Assembly (NCBI GenBank): GCA_018725535.1
Contig: QLUS01000063.1
Span: forward strand, 1 to 8,635
From: Bacillota bacterium
GTDB taxonomy: Bacteria; Bacillota; UBA994
Direction of reading: 5' to 3'
DNA: 8,635 nucleotides
Shown: piece after piece, positions 1 to 5,722 of the stretch
How positions within the stretch are numbered: the first letter of the stretch is position 1
Layout of the letters: the number at the start of each line of letters is the position of its first letter
Notes under the pieces: model-generated
Told to the model about the DNA's origin: nothing
Databases searched by the model: none
The model's input: only the letters and a program-made list of their open reading frames with translations
Translations under genes and position numbers: made by a program

Positions 1-663
1 GGGCAGTTCCCACAGGCGGGTGCCGTGAATCATCACTTCGCGGAGCAGATGCCCACCCATGGTCAGCGGCAGAAACTGCGCCCAGGGGAAACGGTCCAGC
101 GGCAAGGCAAGAAAGGCCACAAAGACAAACTGGAAGATCTGAAAGAAGGCTTGAATGCGCTTAAAGACGAGGGCCAGCCCGCCCATGGCAAAACCGATGC
201 CGTAGACGCCAAGCAGGGAGGCAATCATCAGCGGCAGTACGCTGATGAGGTCCACGCTCAAGTACTTGCCCGTGGTAAGCATCATCACCATAAGCAGTAC
301 GCCCGAAAAGACAAAGCTTAGGCCTAAACCCGAGATTAGGTTAAACGCGTTCAGCCAGTTAAAGCCGATAGGGGAGATATACAGCTGCTCTAGGGTGCCT
401 ACCTGCGCTTCTTGATTTAGGTCCCAAGCGAGGTCGCTGTAAGCGCCTATGGACAGTACCCACAAGAGGTAGCTTACAATCAAGCCTTCTAGGGTTGTGC
501 CGCTGGCTAGGGCCGCGCCTCCTATGCCGCGTACCCCCAAAAATAGGAGCATAAAGACTATGTATATCGTGACTAGTTCGGAGATGGTGTTAAAGATATA
601 GCGCCGCATGTTAATGAGATTGCGCGCAATCATCGCGCGCATGGCTACAAAGTACCGTTGCAC
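1..663 (-). CDS. ABC-2 type transporter permease, C-terminus cut by the window edge
   Basis: This is the membrane subunit of a two-component ABC exporter. I translated the minus strand by hand: the frame is open for 221 codons from a GTG at 663 to the window edge, with no stop. The protein begins MQRYFVAMRAMIARNL. It has a first hydrophobic segment at about residues 28-43 and further membrane stretches near 58-75, 105-130, 138-165 and 172-190. The GTLEQLYISPIG motif at 89-100 sits where ABC-2 permeases carry their conserved cytoplasmic loop before the second half. The GTG start is chosen because AAGGAG lies 8 nt upstream and the N-terminus then reads like the family; an internal ATG at 642 is the alternative. 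The gene overlaps the ATPase by 19 nt, so translation is probably coupled. Family members export drugs, lipids or polysaccharides. The substrate cannot be told here. Confidence 0.9.
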   Translation of the reverse strand, partial: MQRYFVAMRAMIARNLINMRRYIFNTISELVTIYIVFMLLFLGVRGIGGAALASGTTLEGLIVSYLLWVLSIGAYSDLAWDLNQEAQVGTLEQLYISPIGFNWLNAFNLISGLGLSFVFSGVLLMVMMLTTGKYLSVDLISVLPLMIASLLGVYGIGFAMGGLALVFKRIQAFFQIFQFVFVAFLALPLDRFPWAQFLPLTMGGHLLREVMIHGTRLWELP

Positions 664-1616
664 CGCTCTCTCTCCTTCCGCACCAGATTGACAAAGACTT
701 TTTCTAGGTCGGGTGCCGCTTGGGTGATGGTCTCAAGCTCGGCACCGTGCTCGCGCAGGAGGTCGATCAAAGCGTATAAGTCGCGGGCAGTGGGCAAATT
801 GACCTTTAGGATGAGCTGCCTGTCGTTAGTACTTGAAGACACCGGGAGGACCATCTGGTTAAGCTCGGAGAGTAGTTCGGGGTGATGGGCACCGTCCACG
901 ACCAGCTTAAAGGTACGGCTCTCAAAAAGTGCAAGGAGGTCGCTAATTTTCTCGTCCGCTATGACGCGGCCGTTTGACACAATGATTGCGCGCTGGCAGA
1001 TATCTTGGATTACGTCCATAGCGTGACTGCTCACAACAACGGTGCGATGCTCGTTCTGCACGAGGTCCTTGAGCGCGTCACGCAATTCGTAAGAGGTCTC
1101 GACATCGAGGCCAAGGGTGGGCTCATCGAGAAACACGAGCGAGGTTTGTTTAGCTAACGCGCAGCAGATAGCAACCTTTTGTTTCATGCCTTGCGACAGG
1201 AGGCGCACCTCGCTGTCGCGTTTTTCCTTAAGGTTAAAGGTGGCTAAGAGGTGTTCGAAGTAGCTTTTGCCGGCGGCGACAGAAATGCCGTGAATACCGG
1301 CAAAGAAGCAGATGTTTTCCCATACGCTTAAGCGCCAGTAAATGTTGCGGCTGCCCTCCAGCACTGCTGCCGTATGAGAGAGGAGCTGTTTAAGTTGCCG
1401 CGACGGGTCAAACCCCTTGACGCTAAGCGTGCCGCTGTCAGGCTGGATGATGCCAAGGACCGATTTAATGATGGTAGTTTTGCCGGCACCGTTAGGTCCG
1501 AGCAGCCCCACCATTTCCCCGGGTTGCACTGTGAAAGACACGTCGTCTACTGCCACGACCTTCTGCTTTTTGGAGGCAAAAGTCTTCCTGAGGCGATGGA
1601 TTTCTAGCATGCTCAT
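645..1616 (-). CDS. ABC transporter ATP-binding protein (ABC-2 exporter partner)
   Basis: This 323-residue ATPase powers the adjacent ABC-2 permease at the inner face of the membrane. Visible motifs are Walker A GPNGAGKTT at residues 40-48, the signature LSQGMKQK at 140-147, Walker B LVFLDEPTLGLD at 160-171 and the switch histidine in SSHAMD at 196-201. At the Q-loop position the sequence reads AVLEGSRNIYWRL (84-96), with no glutamine where most ABC ATPases have one; I recall this form from some ABC-2 exporters. After the nucleotide-binding domain, residues 235-315 form the extra C-terminal domain common in DrrA/NodI-like exporters. The start at 1616 has AAGGGG 13 nt upstream, which is long; a second ATG at 1610 is possible. 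A strong promoter lies about 42 nt upstream, and the permease follows with overlap. Confidence 0.96.
   Translation of the reverse strand: MSMLEIHRLRKTFASKKQKVVAVDDVSFTVQPGEMVGLLGPNGAGKTTIIKSVLGIIQPDSGTLSVKGFDPSRQLKQLLSHTAAVLEGSRNIYWRLSVWENICFFAGIHGISVAAGKSYFEHLLATFNLKEKRDSEVRLLSQGMKQKVAICCALAKQTSLVFLDEPTLGLDVETSYELRDALKDLVQNEHRTVVVSSHAMDVIQDICQRAIIVSNGRVIADEKISDLLALFESRTFKLVVDGAHHPELLSELNQMVLPVSSSTNDRQLILKVNLPTARDLYALIDLLREHGAELETITQAAPDLEKVFVNLVRKERERCNGTL
672..677 (-). promoter_or_regulatory. Ribosome binding site deciding the permease GTG start
   Basis: AAGGAG on the minus strand lies inside the last codons of the ATPase gene, 8 nt before GTG at 663. It supports GTG 663 over the ATG at 642, which has no comparable site. 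Confidence 0.7.
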
Positions 1617-1657
1617 GTATGCGCACCAACCCCTTCATATTACTAATGTCGGCTTTA

Positions 1658-1686
1658 ATTTTAACAAGGCAATGTGAAGTTGTCAA
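1658..1686 (-). promoter_or_regulatory. Sigma-A type promoter of the ABC exporter operon
   Basis: Read on the minus strand, TTGACA (1681-1686, a perfect -35) is separated by exactly 17 nt from TAAAAT (1658-1663, 5 of 6 matches to the -10 consensus). Transcription would start near 1651, giving a leader of about 35 nt before the ATPase ATG. The promoter lies downstream of the terminator of the preceding operon, so the exporter appears to be a separate, probably constitutively strong unit unless a repressor acts on it. Confidence 0.8.
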
Positions 1687-1704
1687 TAGTATTTCTGTTC
1701 TGCA

Positions 1705-1742
1705 ATGAATTTAAAGGGGGCCCTCTTCACTAAAGGGCCCCC
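1705..1742 (-). terminator. Rho-independent terminator of the sigma/anti-sigma operon
   Basis: A perfect 9-bp GC-rich stem (GGGGGCCCT at 1716-1724 with AGGGCCCCC at 1734-1742) encloses a 9-nt loop. On the minus strand it is followed by TTTAAATTCATT, a modest U-rich tail. It sits 23 nt past the stop of the RsgI-like gene ending at 1766 and just before the ABC operon promoter. The plus-strand side has no T tract, so it works for minus-strand transcripts. Confidence 0.82.
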
Positions 1743-1765
1743 AAGTATTGACCTAACGGCTGCCG

Positions 1766-2968
1766 TTAACGCCCGCGTGATTTACCTTTACCAGGCGTAT
1801 TTTTGTCGTCGTCTTTGTCCTCATCTTTGTCGCCTTTGTCTCGGCGACGCCCTTTGTCATCGTCATCGTCATCGTCGTCATCATCGTCGTCCTCATCTTT
1901 GTCGTCGTCGCGGTCGTCGTCTTGATCATCGTCTTCGTCATTGTCCATATCGTCGTCATCTCTGTCCTCGTCGGACCGCTCTTTGTCCTTGTCCCTGCCT
2001 AAAGCCCGCCCACGCGTACCAGGAGGCCCTTTTTCAACTAGGTCGTCTAGGCTCCGTAGCGTGGGGTCGCTGGCAATGGCCTGCTGTAGCCGAGTTAAGG
2101 CGTCAGCGTCGGATAGGCCCTTTTCCTTTAGGTCCGTAAGTACGGCAGTCATGGTGCTATGTTCGCGCAGTGTGGGGTCAGCGGCAATCGCCATGGTGAT
2201 AGCGGATAAAGCAGACTCCGCCGTAAACCCACTCTCAATTAAATCAAGGAAGTCATAGGCGATGGTGGTGACTTCGCGCAAGCTCGGGTCTGCCTGGATG
2301 GCCTTTTGCAGTACCTGCAGGGCTACTGCCTCACTTATCCCTTCCTCGCGCATGTCGAGCAGGCTTTCGGCGATATCGCGGATTTCCTGCTTAAACGGCT
2401 TGGCGGTAATACCTTCGGCGGTAAGGTGCCCAAACAAGGTCACAAGTGTCTCGCTGGAGATCCCCCCCGCAATTAGCTCGGCGTAGACTGATGGCAACAC
2501 TCCTAGCTTCCTGCCCGCCTGGCTGAGTGGCGCTGATACAATGACTGTTTCCACCGACACTGCCGCGGCTGTTTCCTTAATGTGTACGTTCATCACGGCC
2601 TGCGCCTTTTCCAAAAGCGGACTCAGCTGCTCGGGGCTAGTGCCAAGCGCTGGATGGGCCGTGAGCAGTACGCGCCGCTCGGGGGTAAGGAGACCGGCGG
2701 CCTCGATCTTGGCGGCGATTACCCGGAGCGCCGCTTCTAACGGCATATTGCGGAAATCCTTGCCGGCGAAAAGCTCCTGGGCCTTGCCCTCTCCCAGCTC
2801 GACAGCCAGTACGCGGTTCCTGGCGTCAACTGTCAGCGTGAGATTTGGGTTAACTTCCAAGGTAATATGTGCGAAAGCAGGAAGTACGCTAGAGCCCCAA
2901 AGAAAACCAGTGGCAACCAACGCGACTACAAGTATGGGAACAAGGAGTTTCAGTTTCCCTCTAGACAT
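1766..2968 (-). CDS. Membrane-anchored RsgI-like protein with 37-residue repeats and poly-Asp tail, no anti-sigma domain
   Basis: I start it at ATG 2968 (400 residues) because AGGTGA lies 5 nt upstream; a GTG at 2977 overlaps that site and would add three residues. Residues 1-5 are cytoplasmic at most, 6-25 form a membrane anchor or uncleaved signal, and the rest should be outside. Residues 34-95 match the RsgI-type extracytoplasmic domain: AFAHITLEVNPNLTLTVD, with the Asn40-Pro41 pair, then helical segments. Residues 194-304 hold three 37-residue helical repeats. From about 333 on the tail is nearly all Asp/Glu/Lys/Arg, with 12 Asp in a row at 360-371 and a basic end. It is homologous along most of its length to the anti-sigma protein upstream but has no cytoplasmic sigma-binding segment. 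It is last in the operon. Its role is unknown; an auxiliary envelope sensor, a decoy or a modulator of the anti-sigma factor are possibilities. Confidence 0.9.
   Translation of the reverse strand: MSRGKLKLLVPILVVALVATGFLWGSSVLPAFAHITLEVNPNLTLTVDARNRVLAVELGEGKAQELFAGKDFRNMPLEAALRVIAAKIEAAGLLTPERRVLLTAHPALGTSPEQLSPLLEKAQAVMNVHIKETAAAVSVETVIVSAPLSQAGRKLGVLPSVYAELIAGGISSETLVTLFGHLTAEGITAKPFKQEIRDIAESLLDMREEGISEAVALQVLQKAIQADPSLREVTTIAYDFLDLIESGFTAESALSAITMAIAADPTLREHSTMTAVLTDLKEKGLSDADALTRLQQAIASDPTLRSLDDLVEKGPPGTRGRALGRDKDKERSDEDRDDDDMDNDEDDDQDDDRDDDKDEDDDDDDDDDDDDKGRRRDKGDKDEDKDDDKNTPGKGKSRGR
1802..1972 (-). repeat. Low-complexity Asp-rich coding tract (GAT/GAC triplets)
   Basis: The tract encodes about 57 residues that are almost all Asp, Glu, Lys and Arg, including 12 consecutive Asp (1856-1891). 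At DNA level it is an imperfect GAY trinucleotide array, prone to in-frame expansion or contraction by slippage. It lies in the exported C-terminal tail of the RsgI-like protein. Confidence 0.85.
2057..2389 (-). repeat. Three tandem 37-residue helical repeats in the RsgI-like protein
   Basis: Residues 194-230, 231-267 and 268-304 are three units of exactly 37 residues with no gaps. Each ends in a near-identical segment: AIQADPSL, AIAADPTL and AIASDPTL. Each also has a central Gly followed by a hydrophobic residue, at residues 210, 247 and 284 (EEGIS, ESGFT, EKGLS). A more degenerate unit precedes them (ELIAGGISSETL), and a partial one follows (RSLDDLVEKG). The pattern suggests a two-helix solenoid. 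Confidence 0.85.
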
Positions 2969-2973
2969 GGCTT

Positions 2974-2979
2974 TCACCT
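2974..2979 (-). promoter_or_regulatory. Ribosome binding site deciding the ATG 2968 start
   Basis: AGGTGA on the minus strand lies 5 nt before ATG 2968. The upstream GTG candidate at 2977 is part of this site and has no good site of its own. Confidence 0.65.
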
Positions 2980-3053
2980 CTTAAAAGTATTGAGACGCGT
3001 GTCTCTTACTTTCATAAGGGGCGCATCTCACAGAGGTTGCAGCCGCGCAAAAA

Positions 3054-4190
3054 TTAATTTCCCCCGTCGTCCGTCTCGTCATCGGACTCAGGTTCATCGT
3101 GGTCGCGTTCATCATCACGTCCCCGTCCATCATCACCACGCTCGCGCTCGTCATCACGCTCGCGCTCCCGCCCCGGCTCTTGGTCCGGTCGCCGCTCGTT
3201 CGCCTTGTCCTTATCGCGGTCGTCCTCTTCGTCTTGGTCCTTTCTGCGGCCCGTGCTGTCCCGCAGTTCCCGCACGGCCTCTTTTAGCGTTTGCCCTTCT
3301 TCTATCCGATCCGCTGCTTTCTCAAGGCGCCTAGCAATGTTCTCTATGCCTAGGCCTTTAGCCAGCATGCCCTCGATAAGCTCTACAGCTTCGCTTTCCG
3401 GCATGCCAAGCTCAAGCAACTCCGCAATCAGTTCCGTAAACTCGCGCAGGCGATTGCCGGTCATTTTCCCTGCTGCCTGTAGCCTCATCCCAGCTGTAAC
3501 TATCCCCTGCATCCCACTCGCCGACACCCCTGCCCGAGCAACGCGGGTGTACTGCGACGGTCTAAGGGAGGCATTCCTTGCTACCTCATAGCGCTCTCGG
3601 TCGACCACTAGTCCATGCGTGGCGGTCGACTGAGCGAGCAGACGCCGTGTGTGAGTGTTGACGGCTGTTTGTGCCGCCCGCAATAGGTTTTCAATTTCCT
3701 CGGGGCGAGCCTCGCCCATTGGCGAAACAACCAACCACACCTGGCTTGTAGCATCGAGCAGTGCCGCTCCATGCAGCCTCTCCAGTATTTGTGCCACTAC
3801 CTGGGCAGTGGGTCGCCTGCGGAATACGATCTCGCTTAGGGGAAGTCTAGCCGTCTCATCTAGCGGCTCGATGCCGATTACCTCCCCGCGGATGTTTAGC
3901 GTCAGGCGCATGGCAGGATTAACTTCTATTTCAAGATAGGCAAAAGCAGGCAGAGGCGCAGGCATCATCTGCCATGCAAGCACTACAAGCAGCGCGGCAG
4001 CTACCAGCGCATAACGCCACCAAGCGGACCTCACAGCTGGAGCAGGTCGCGCAGATCGCGCAGGTCGTGTCACTTCCGCGAGCAGCCTAGCTTTAAGCTG
4101 CGCCTTAAAGAGCGGGGCATCAACATGCGGCAGCGGTACGGCTTCTAGCGCCGTCAGAAACGCCTTGTCGTCGCGCTCTCTACTCTCCAT
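3054..4190 (-). CDS. Membrane anti-sigma factor with RsgI-like extracytoplasmic domain
   Basis: This 378-residue protein should hold the upstream ECF sigma factor at the membrane and release it on an envelope signal. Residues 1-55 are cytoplasmic; the helical part at 8-40 (KAFLTALEAVPLPHVD, then FKAQLKARLLAE) is the likely sigma-binding segment and does not resemble the classical RsgI N-terminal domain. One membrane helix spans about 58-75. Outside, AFAYLEIEVNPAMRLTLN (82-99) and the following 60 residues match the RsgI-type domain; Asn91-Pro92 is the pair at which RsgI proteins are known to self-cleave. Residues 205-310 are helical and align with the downstream paralogue, followed by a highly charged Asp/Glu/Arg tail at about 317-375. 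The ATG start has GGAGGGG (4196-4202) 5 nt upstream. It overlaps the sigma gene by 11 nt, so the pair is translationally coupled. The sigma-binding role is inferred from position and topology. Confidence 0.9.
   Translation of the reverse strand: MESRERDDKAFLTALEAVPLPHVDAPLFKAQLKARLLAEVTRPARSARPAPAVRSAWWRYALVAAALLVVLAWQMMPAPLPAFAYLEIEVNPAMRLTLNIRGEVIGIEPLDETARLPLSEIVFRRRPTAQVVAQILERLHGAALLDATSQVWLVVSPMGEARPEEIENLLRAAQTAVNTHTRRLLAQSTATHGLVVDRERYEVARNASLRPSQYTRVARAGVSASGMQGIVTAGMRLQAAGKMTGNRLREFTELIAELLELGMPESEAVELIEGMLAKGLGIENIARRLEKAADRIEEGQTLKEAVRELRDSTGRRKDQDEEDDRDKDKANERRPDQEPGRERERDDERERGDDGRGRDDERDHDEPESDDETDDGGN
3066..3242 (-). repeat. Low-complexity charged coding tract in the anti-sigma factor
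   Basis: The tract encodes about 59 residues dominated by Asp, Glu, Arg and Lys, with short RERERDDERERGDD-like periodicities. Unlike the downstream paralogue, it uses more Arg and Glu and has no long Asp run. It is predicted to be extracytoplasmic and disordered. Confidence 0.75.
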
Positions 4191-4890
4191 GTGATCCCCT
4201 CCCTCTCTCTACATAAGTCGGCGTTTCGCCAAAGGTTGCACTGCGCTTGGCTTGTCTCAGCGCATGTCTTAGTTTCTCCAGCCCTCGATGCAGCAGGGAT
4301 TTAACCGTGCCCTGCGGTTTACCTAGCACTACGGCAATACTTGGTATCTGTTTGCCGGCATAAAACCGTAAAGAAACAACCTCTTGGTAGTGCTCCGGCA
4401 AGGCGTCTACCGCCTGCTTTACCGCATGGTACTCTAGGTGCCGGTCTATCTCCTCTTGCCAAGCTAGCGCCTCGCGTTCCACATCGCTGTCGCTAGGGGG
4501 CTCAAATCCTTCCTCTTGCATAGTTTCCAGCGACACTGTGCGCCCACGCGCACAGCGGAAATGGCCCGCCATTTCGTTAATGGCAATGCGATAGAGCCAA
4601 GCCGAGAAAGGCACGCCCTGCCACTTGAATTTCCCCAAGTTCCTAAGCGCGATAAAGAATGTTTCGCTCACTATGTCTTGGGTTGTCTCAACGTGCCCCA
4701 TACGGCGGAGCACATAGTTAAAAATGGCGTCGTAGTTTTGCTCGTAAAGCAGCCCAAAAGCTTCGGGGTCGCGTTGCGCCCTTTCCACCCACTGCTTCTC
4801 CTGCTCTAGGGTTCGTAGATCCACGCGACTCACCAAACTTTCTTGTGCGTTAACAGAGGAATACGGCGTAGTGTTTAACAATCCTGCCAA
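4180..4890 (-). CDS. ECF-type RNA polymerase sigma factor
   Basis: It directs RNA polymerase to a specific promoter set when freed from its anti-sigma factor. Region 2 covers about residues 44-112: DPEAFGLLYEQNYDAIFNYV, then QDIVSETFFIALRNL (71-85), then PFSAWLYRIAINEMAGHFR (94-112). Region 4 covers about 154-212, with ALPEHYQEVVSLRFYAGK and the helix-turn-helix GTVKSLLHRGLEKLR (194-208). There is no region 1 or 3 and no SnoaL-like extension. It is not a SigI-type sigma, although its partner carries an RsgI-type sensor domain. The longest frame opens with TTG at 4890, which has no ribosome site and lies only 7 nt after a hairpin T tract. The GTG codons at 4833 and 4824 (residues 20 and 23) are credible alternatives that keep all of region 2. 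The stop overlaps the anti-sigma ATG by 11 nt. Confidence 0.94.
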   Translation of the reverse strand: MAGLLNTTPYSSVNAQESLVSRVDLRTLEQEKQWVERAQRDPEAFGLLYEQNYDAIFNYVLRRMGHVETTQDIVSETFFIALRNLGKFKWQGVPFSAWLYRIAINEMAGHFRCARGRTVSLETMQEEGFEPPSDSDVEREALAWQEEIDRHLEYHAVKQAVDALPEHYQEVVSLRFYAGKQIPSIAVVLGKPQGTVKSLLHRGLEKLRHALRQAKRSATFGETPTYVERGRGSHGE

Positions 4891-4896
4891 TGCAAC

Positions 4897-4922
4897 AAAA
4901 ATAGGCGATGCCCCGCATCGCC
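4897..4922 (-). terminator. Terminator-like hairpin in the leader of the sigma operon (possible attenuator)
   Basis: On the minus strand GGCGATGC (4915-4922) pairs perfectly with GCATCGCC (4904-4911) across a 3-nt loop and is followed directly by TATTTTT (4897-4903). This is a good intrinsic terminator shape. No minus-strand gene lies upstream for it to end, because the next gene is divergent. It therefore either attenuates transcription into the sigma factor or blocks antisense read-through. Confidence 0.65.
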
Positions 4923-4945
4923 CGGCTTATCCGTCCGACCGTGCA

Positions 4946-4967
4946 ACGCACCACTCTCGGCGTGCGT
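4946..4967. promoter_or_regulatory. Inverted repeat between the divergent operons (candidate operator)
   Basis: ACGCAC (4946-4951) and GTGCGT (4962-4967) form a 6-bp inverted repeat with a 10-nt spacer, just upstream of the -35 of the response-regulator promoter. The same stretch holds a direct repeat CGTGC at 4940 and 4961, 21 nt apart, about two helical turns. Such spacing suits dimer or tandem binding, but the short half-sites may be chance. Confidence 0.3.
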
Positions 4968-4973
4968 ACTTGG

Positions 4974-5002
4974 TTGATGGAGTGCCAGCGACACTGTATA
5001 AT
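4974..5002 (+). promoter_or_regulatory. Promoter of the two-component operon
   Basis: TTGATG (4974-4979) lies exactly 17 nt before a perfect TATAAT (4997-5002). Transcription would start near 5009, so the leader before ATG 5024 is only about 15 nt and consists almost entirely of the ribosome binding site. Confidence 0.78.
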
Positions 5003-5010
5003 TAACTCAC

Positions 5011-5017
5011 GGAGGGG
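5011..5017 (+). promoter_or_regulatory. Ribosome binding site deciding the response regulator start
   Basis: GGAGGGG ends 6 nt before ATG 5024, the ideal distance. A TTG at 5018 that would add two residues directly abuts this site and is unlikely to be used. Confidence 0.8.
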
Positions 5018-5023
5018 TTGGCC

Positions 5024-5722
5024 ATGTATAAGCTGTTGTTAGTCGACGACGAAGTCAGCTTTGTCAGGGGAATCACGCTCAGCTTAGAGCACGAGGGGTA
5101 CGAAGTGCACACCGCCTACGACGGCAACGAGGCGCTACTGGCCTTCCATCGCCTTGCCCCGGATCTCGTCATTCTTGACGTAATGCTCCCCGGTCTAGAT
5201 GGGTTTGCGGTGTGTGAGGCCATCAGGCAAAAGGCCACCGTCCCGATTATGATGCTGACGGCGCGCAGTGACGACGTCGACAAAATTCTTGGCTTGGAAA
5301 AGGGTGCCGACGATTACCTCACTAAGCCCTTTAACACGCGTGAGCTTGTTGCTCGGGTGCGCGCATTGCTGCGCCGGGCCGATTGGGGAGGGAACTTGGG
5401 CGAAAACCTCCGCATCAGCGTGGGTGCTTTAACTATAGATACTGTTAAGCGCAAGGTGTCCCTCAAGGGAAGGCCCGTGGACTTAACCAACAAAGAATAC
5501 GACATTTTGCTTACGCTAGCTGCTAACCGCGGGAGAACGTACTCGCGCGAGAACCTGTTGCAGCTCGTGTGGGGGTACAGCCACCTTGGCGACCTGCGCA
5601 ATGTCGACGTACACATCCGGCGCTTGCGCGGGAAAATAGAAGAAGACCCAGCCTGTCCCAAGTATGTGCTGACGCGGTGGGGGGCTGGGTATTACCTTCA
5701 AGACAACGACCATGCGAATTAG
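5024..5722 (+). CDS. OmpR/PhoB-family response regulator
   Basis: This 232-residue transcription factor is activated by phosphorylation from the kinase encoded next. The receiver domain (1-115) has the acidic pair Asp8-Asp9, phospho-acceptor Asp52 in LVILDVMLPGLDG, Thr79 in MMLTAR and Lys101 in LTKPF, so all catalytic positions are intact. The C-terminal winged helix (about 132-229) shows LTNKEYDILLTLAANRG, then SRENLLQLVWGY, then NVDVHIRRLRGKIEED and the wing with GAGYYL. The start is ATG 5024, set by the GGAGGGG site. The stop overlaps the kinase ATG by 11 nt. It is a PhoP/PhoB-like regulator; the target genes are unknown, with its own operon, the divergent sigma operon and the nearby transporter as candidates by position. 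Confidence 0.97.
   Translation: MYKLLLVDDEVSFVRGITLSLEHEGYEVHTAYDGNEALLAFHRLAPDLVILDVMLPGLDGFAVCEAIRQKATVPIMMLTARSDDVDKILGLEKGADDYLTKPFNTRELVARVRALLRRADWGGNLGENLRISVGALTIDTVKRKVSLKGRPVDLTNKEYDILLTLAANRGRTYSRENLLQLVWGYSHLGDLRNVDVHIRRLRGKIEEDPACPKYVLTRWGAGYYLQDNDHAN

Noticed and set aside
25..321. Plus-strand open frame of 98 residues at the left edge
   Set aside because: It lies opposite the permease frame, which is open for 221 codons with clear membrane helices and a family motif.
1840..1965. Short repeated units that could suggest a CRISPR or satellite array
   Set aside because: The periodicity is three bases and in frame with an Asp-rich coding sequence; there are no spacers.
1705..2139. 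Plus-strand open frame of 144 residues rich in Arg, His and Cys
   Set aside because: It is the complement of the Asp-rich coding tract; its composition follows from the GAY triplets and there is no ribosome site or domain.
2992..3005. GAGAC-GCGT-GTCTC hairpin between the two RsgI-like genes
   Set aside because: The stem is only 5 bp with a weak T-rich tail; it may be a minor processing or attenuation point but is too weak to call a terminator.
2867..3334. Plus-strand open frame of 155 residues opposite the two RsgI-like genes
   Set aside because: It spans the gene junction and a charged low-complexity tract on the other strand, and its His/Arg/Pro-rich product resembles no protein family.
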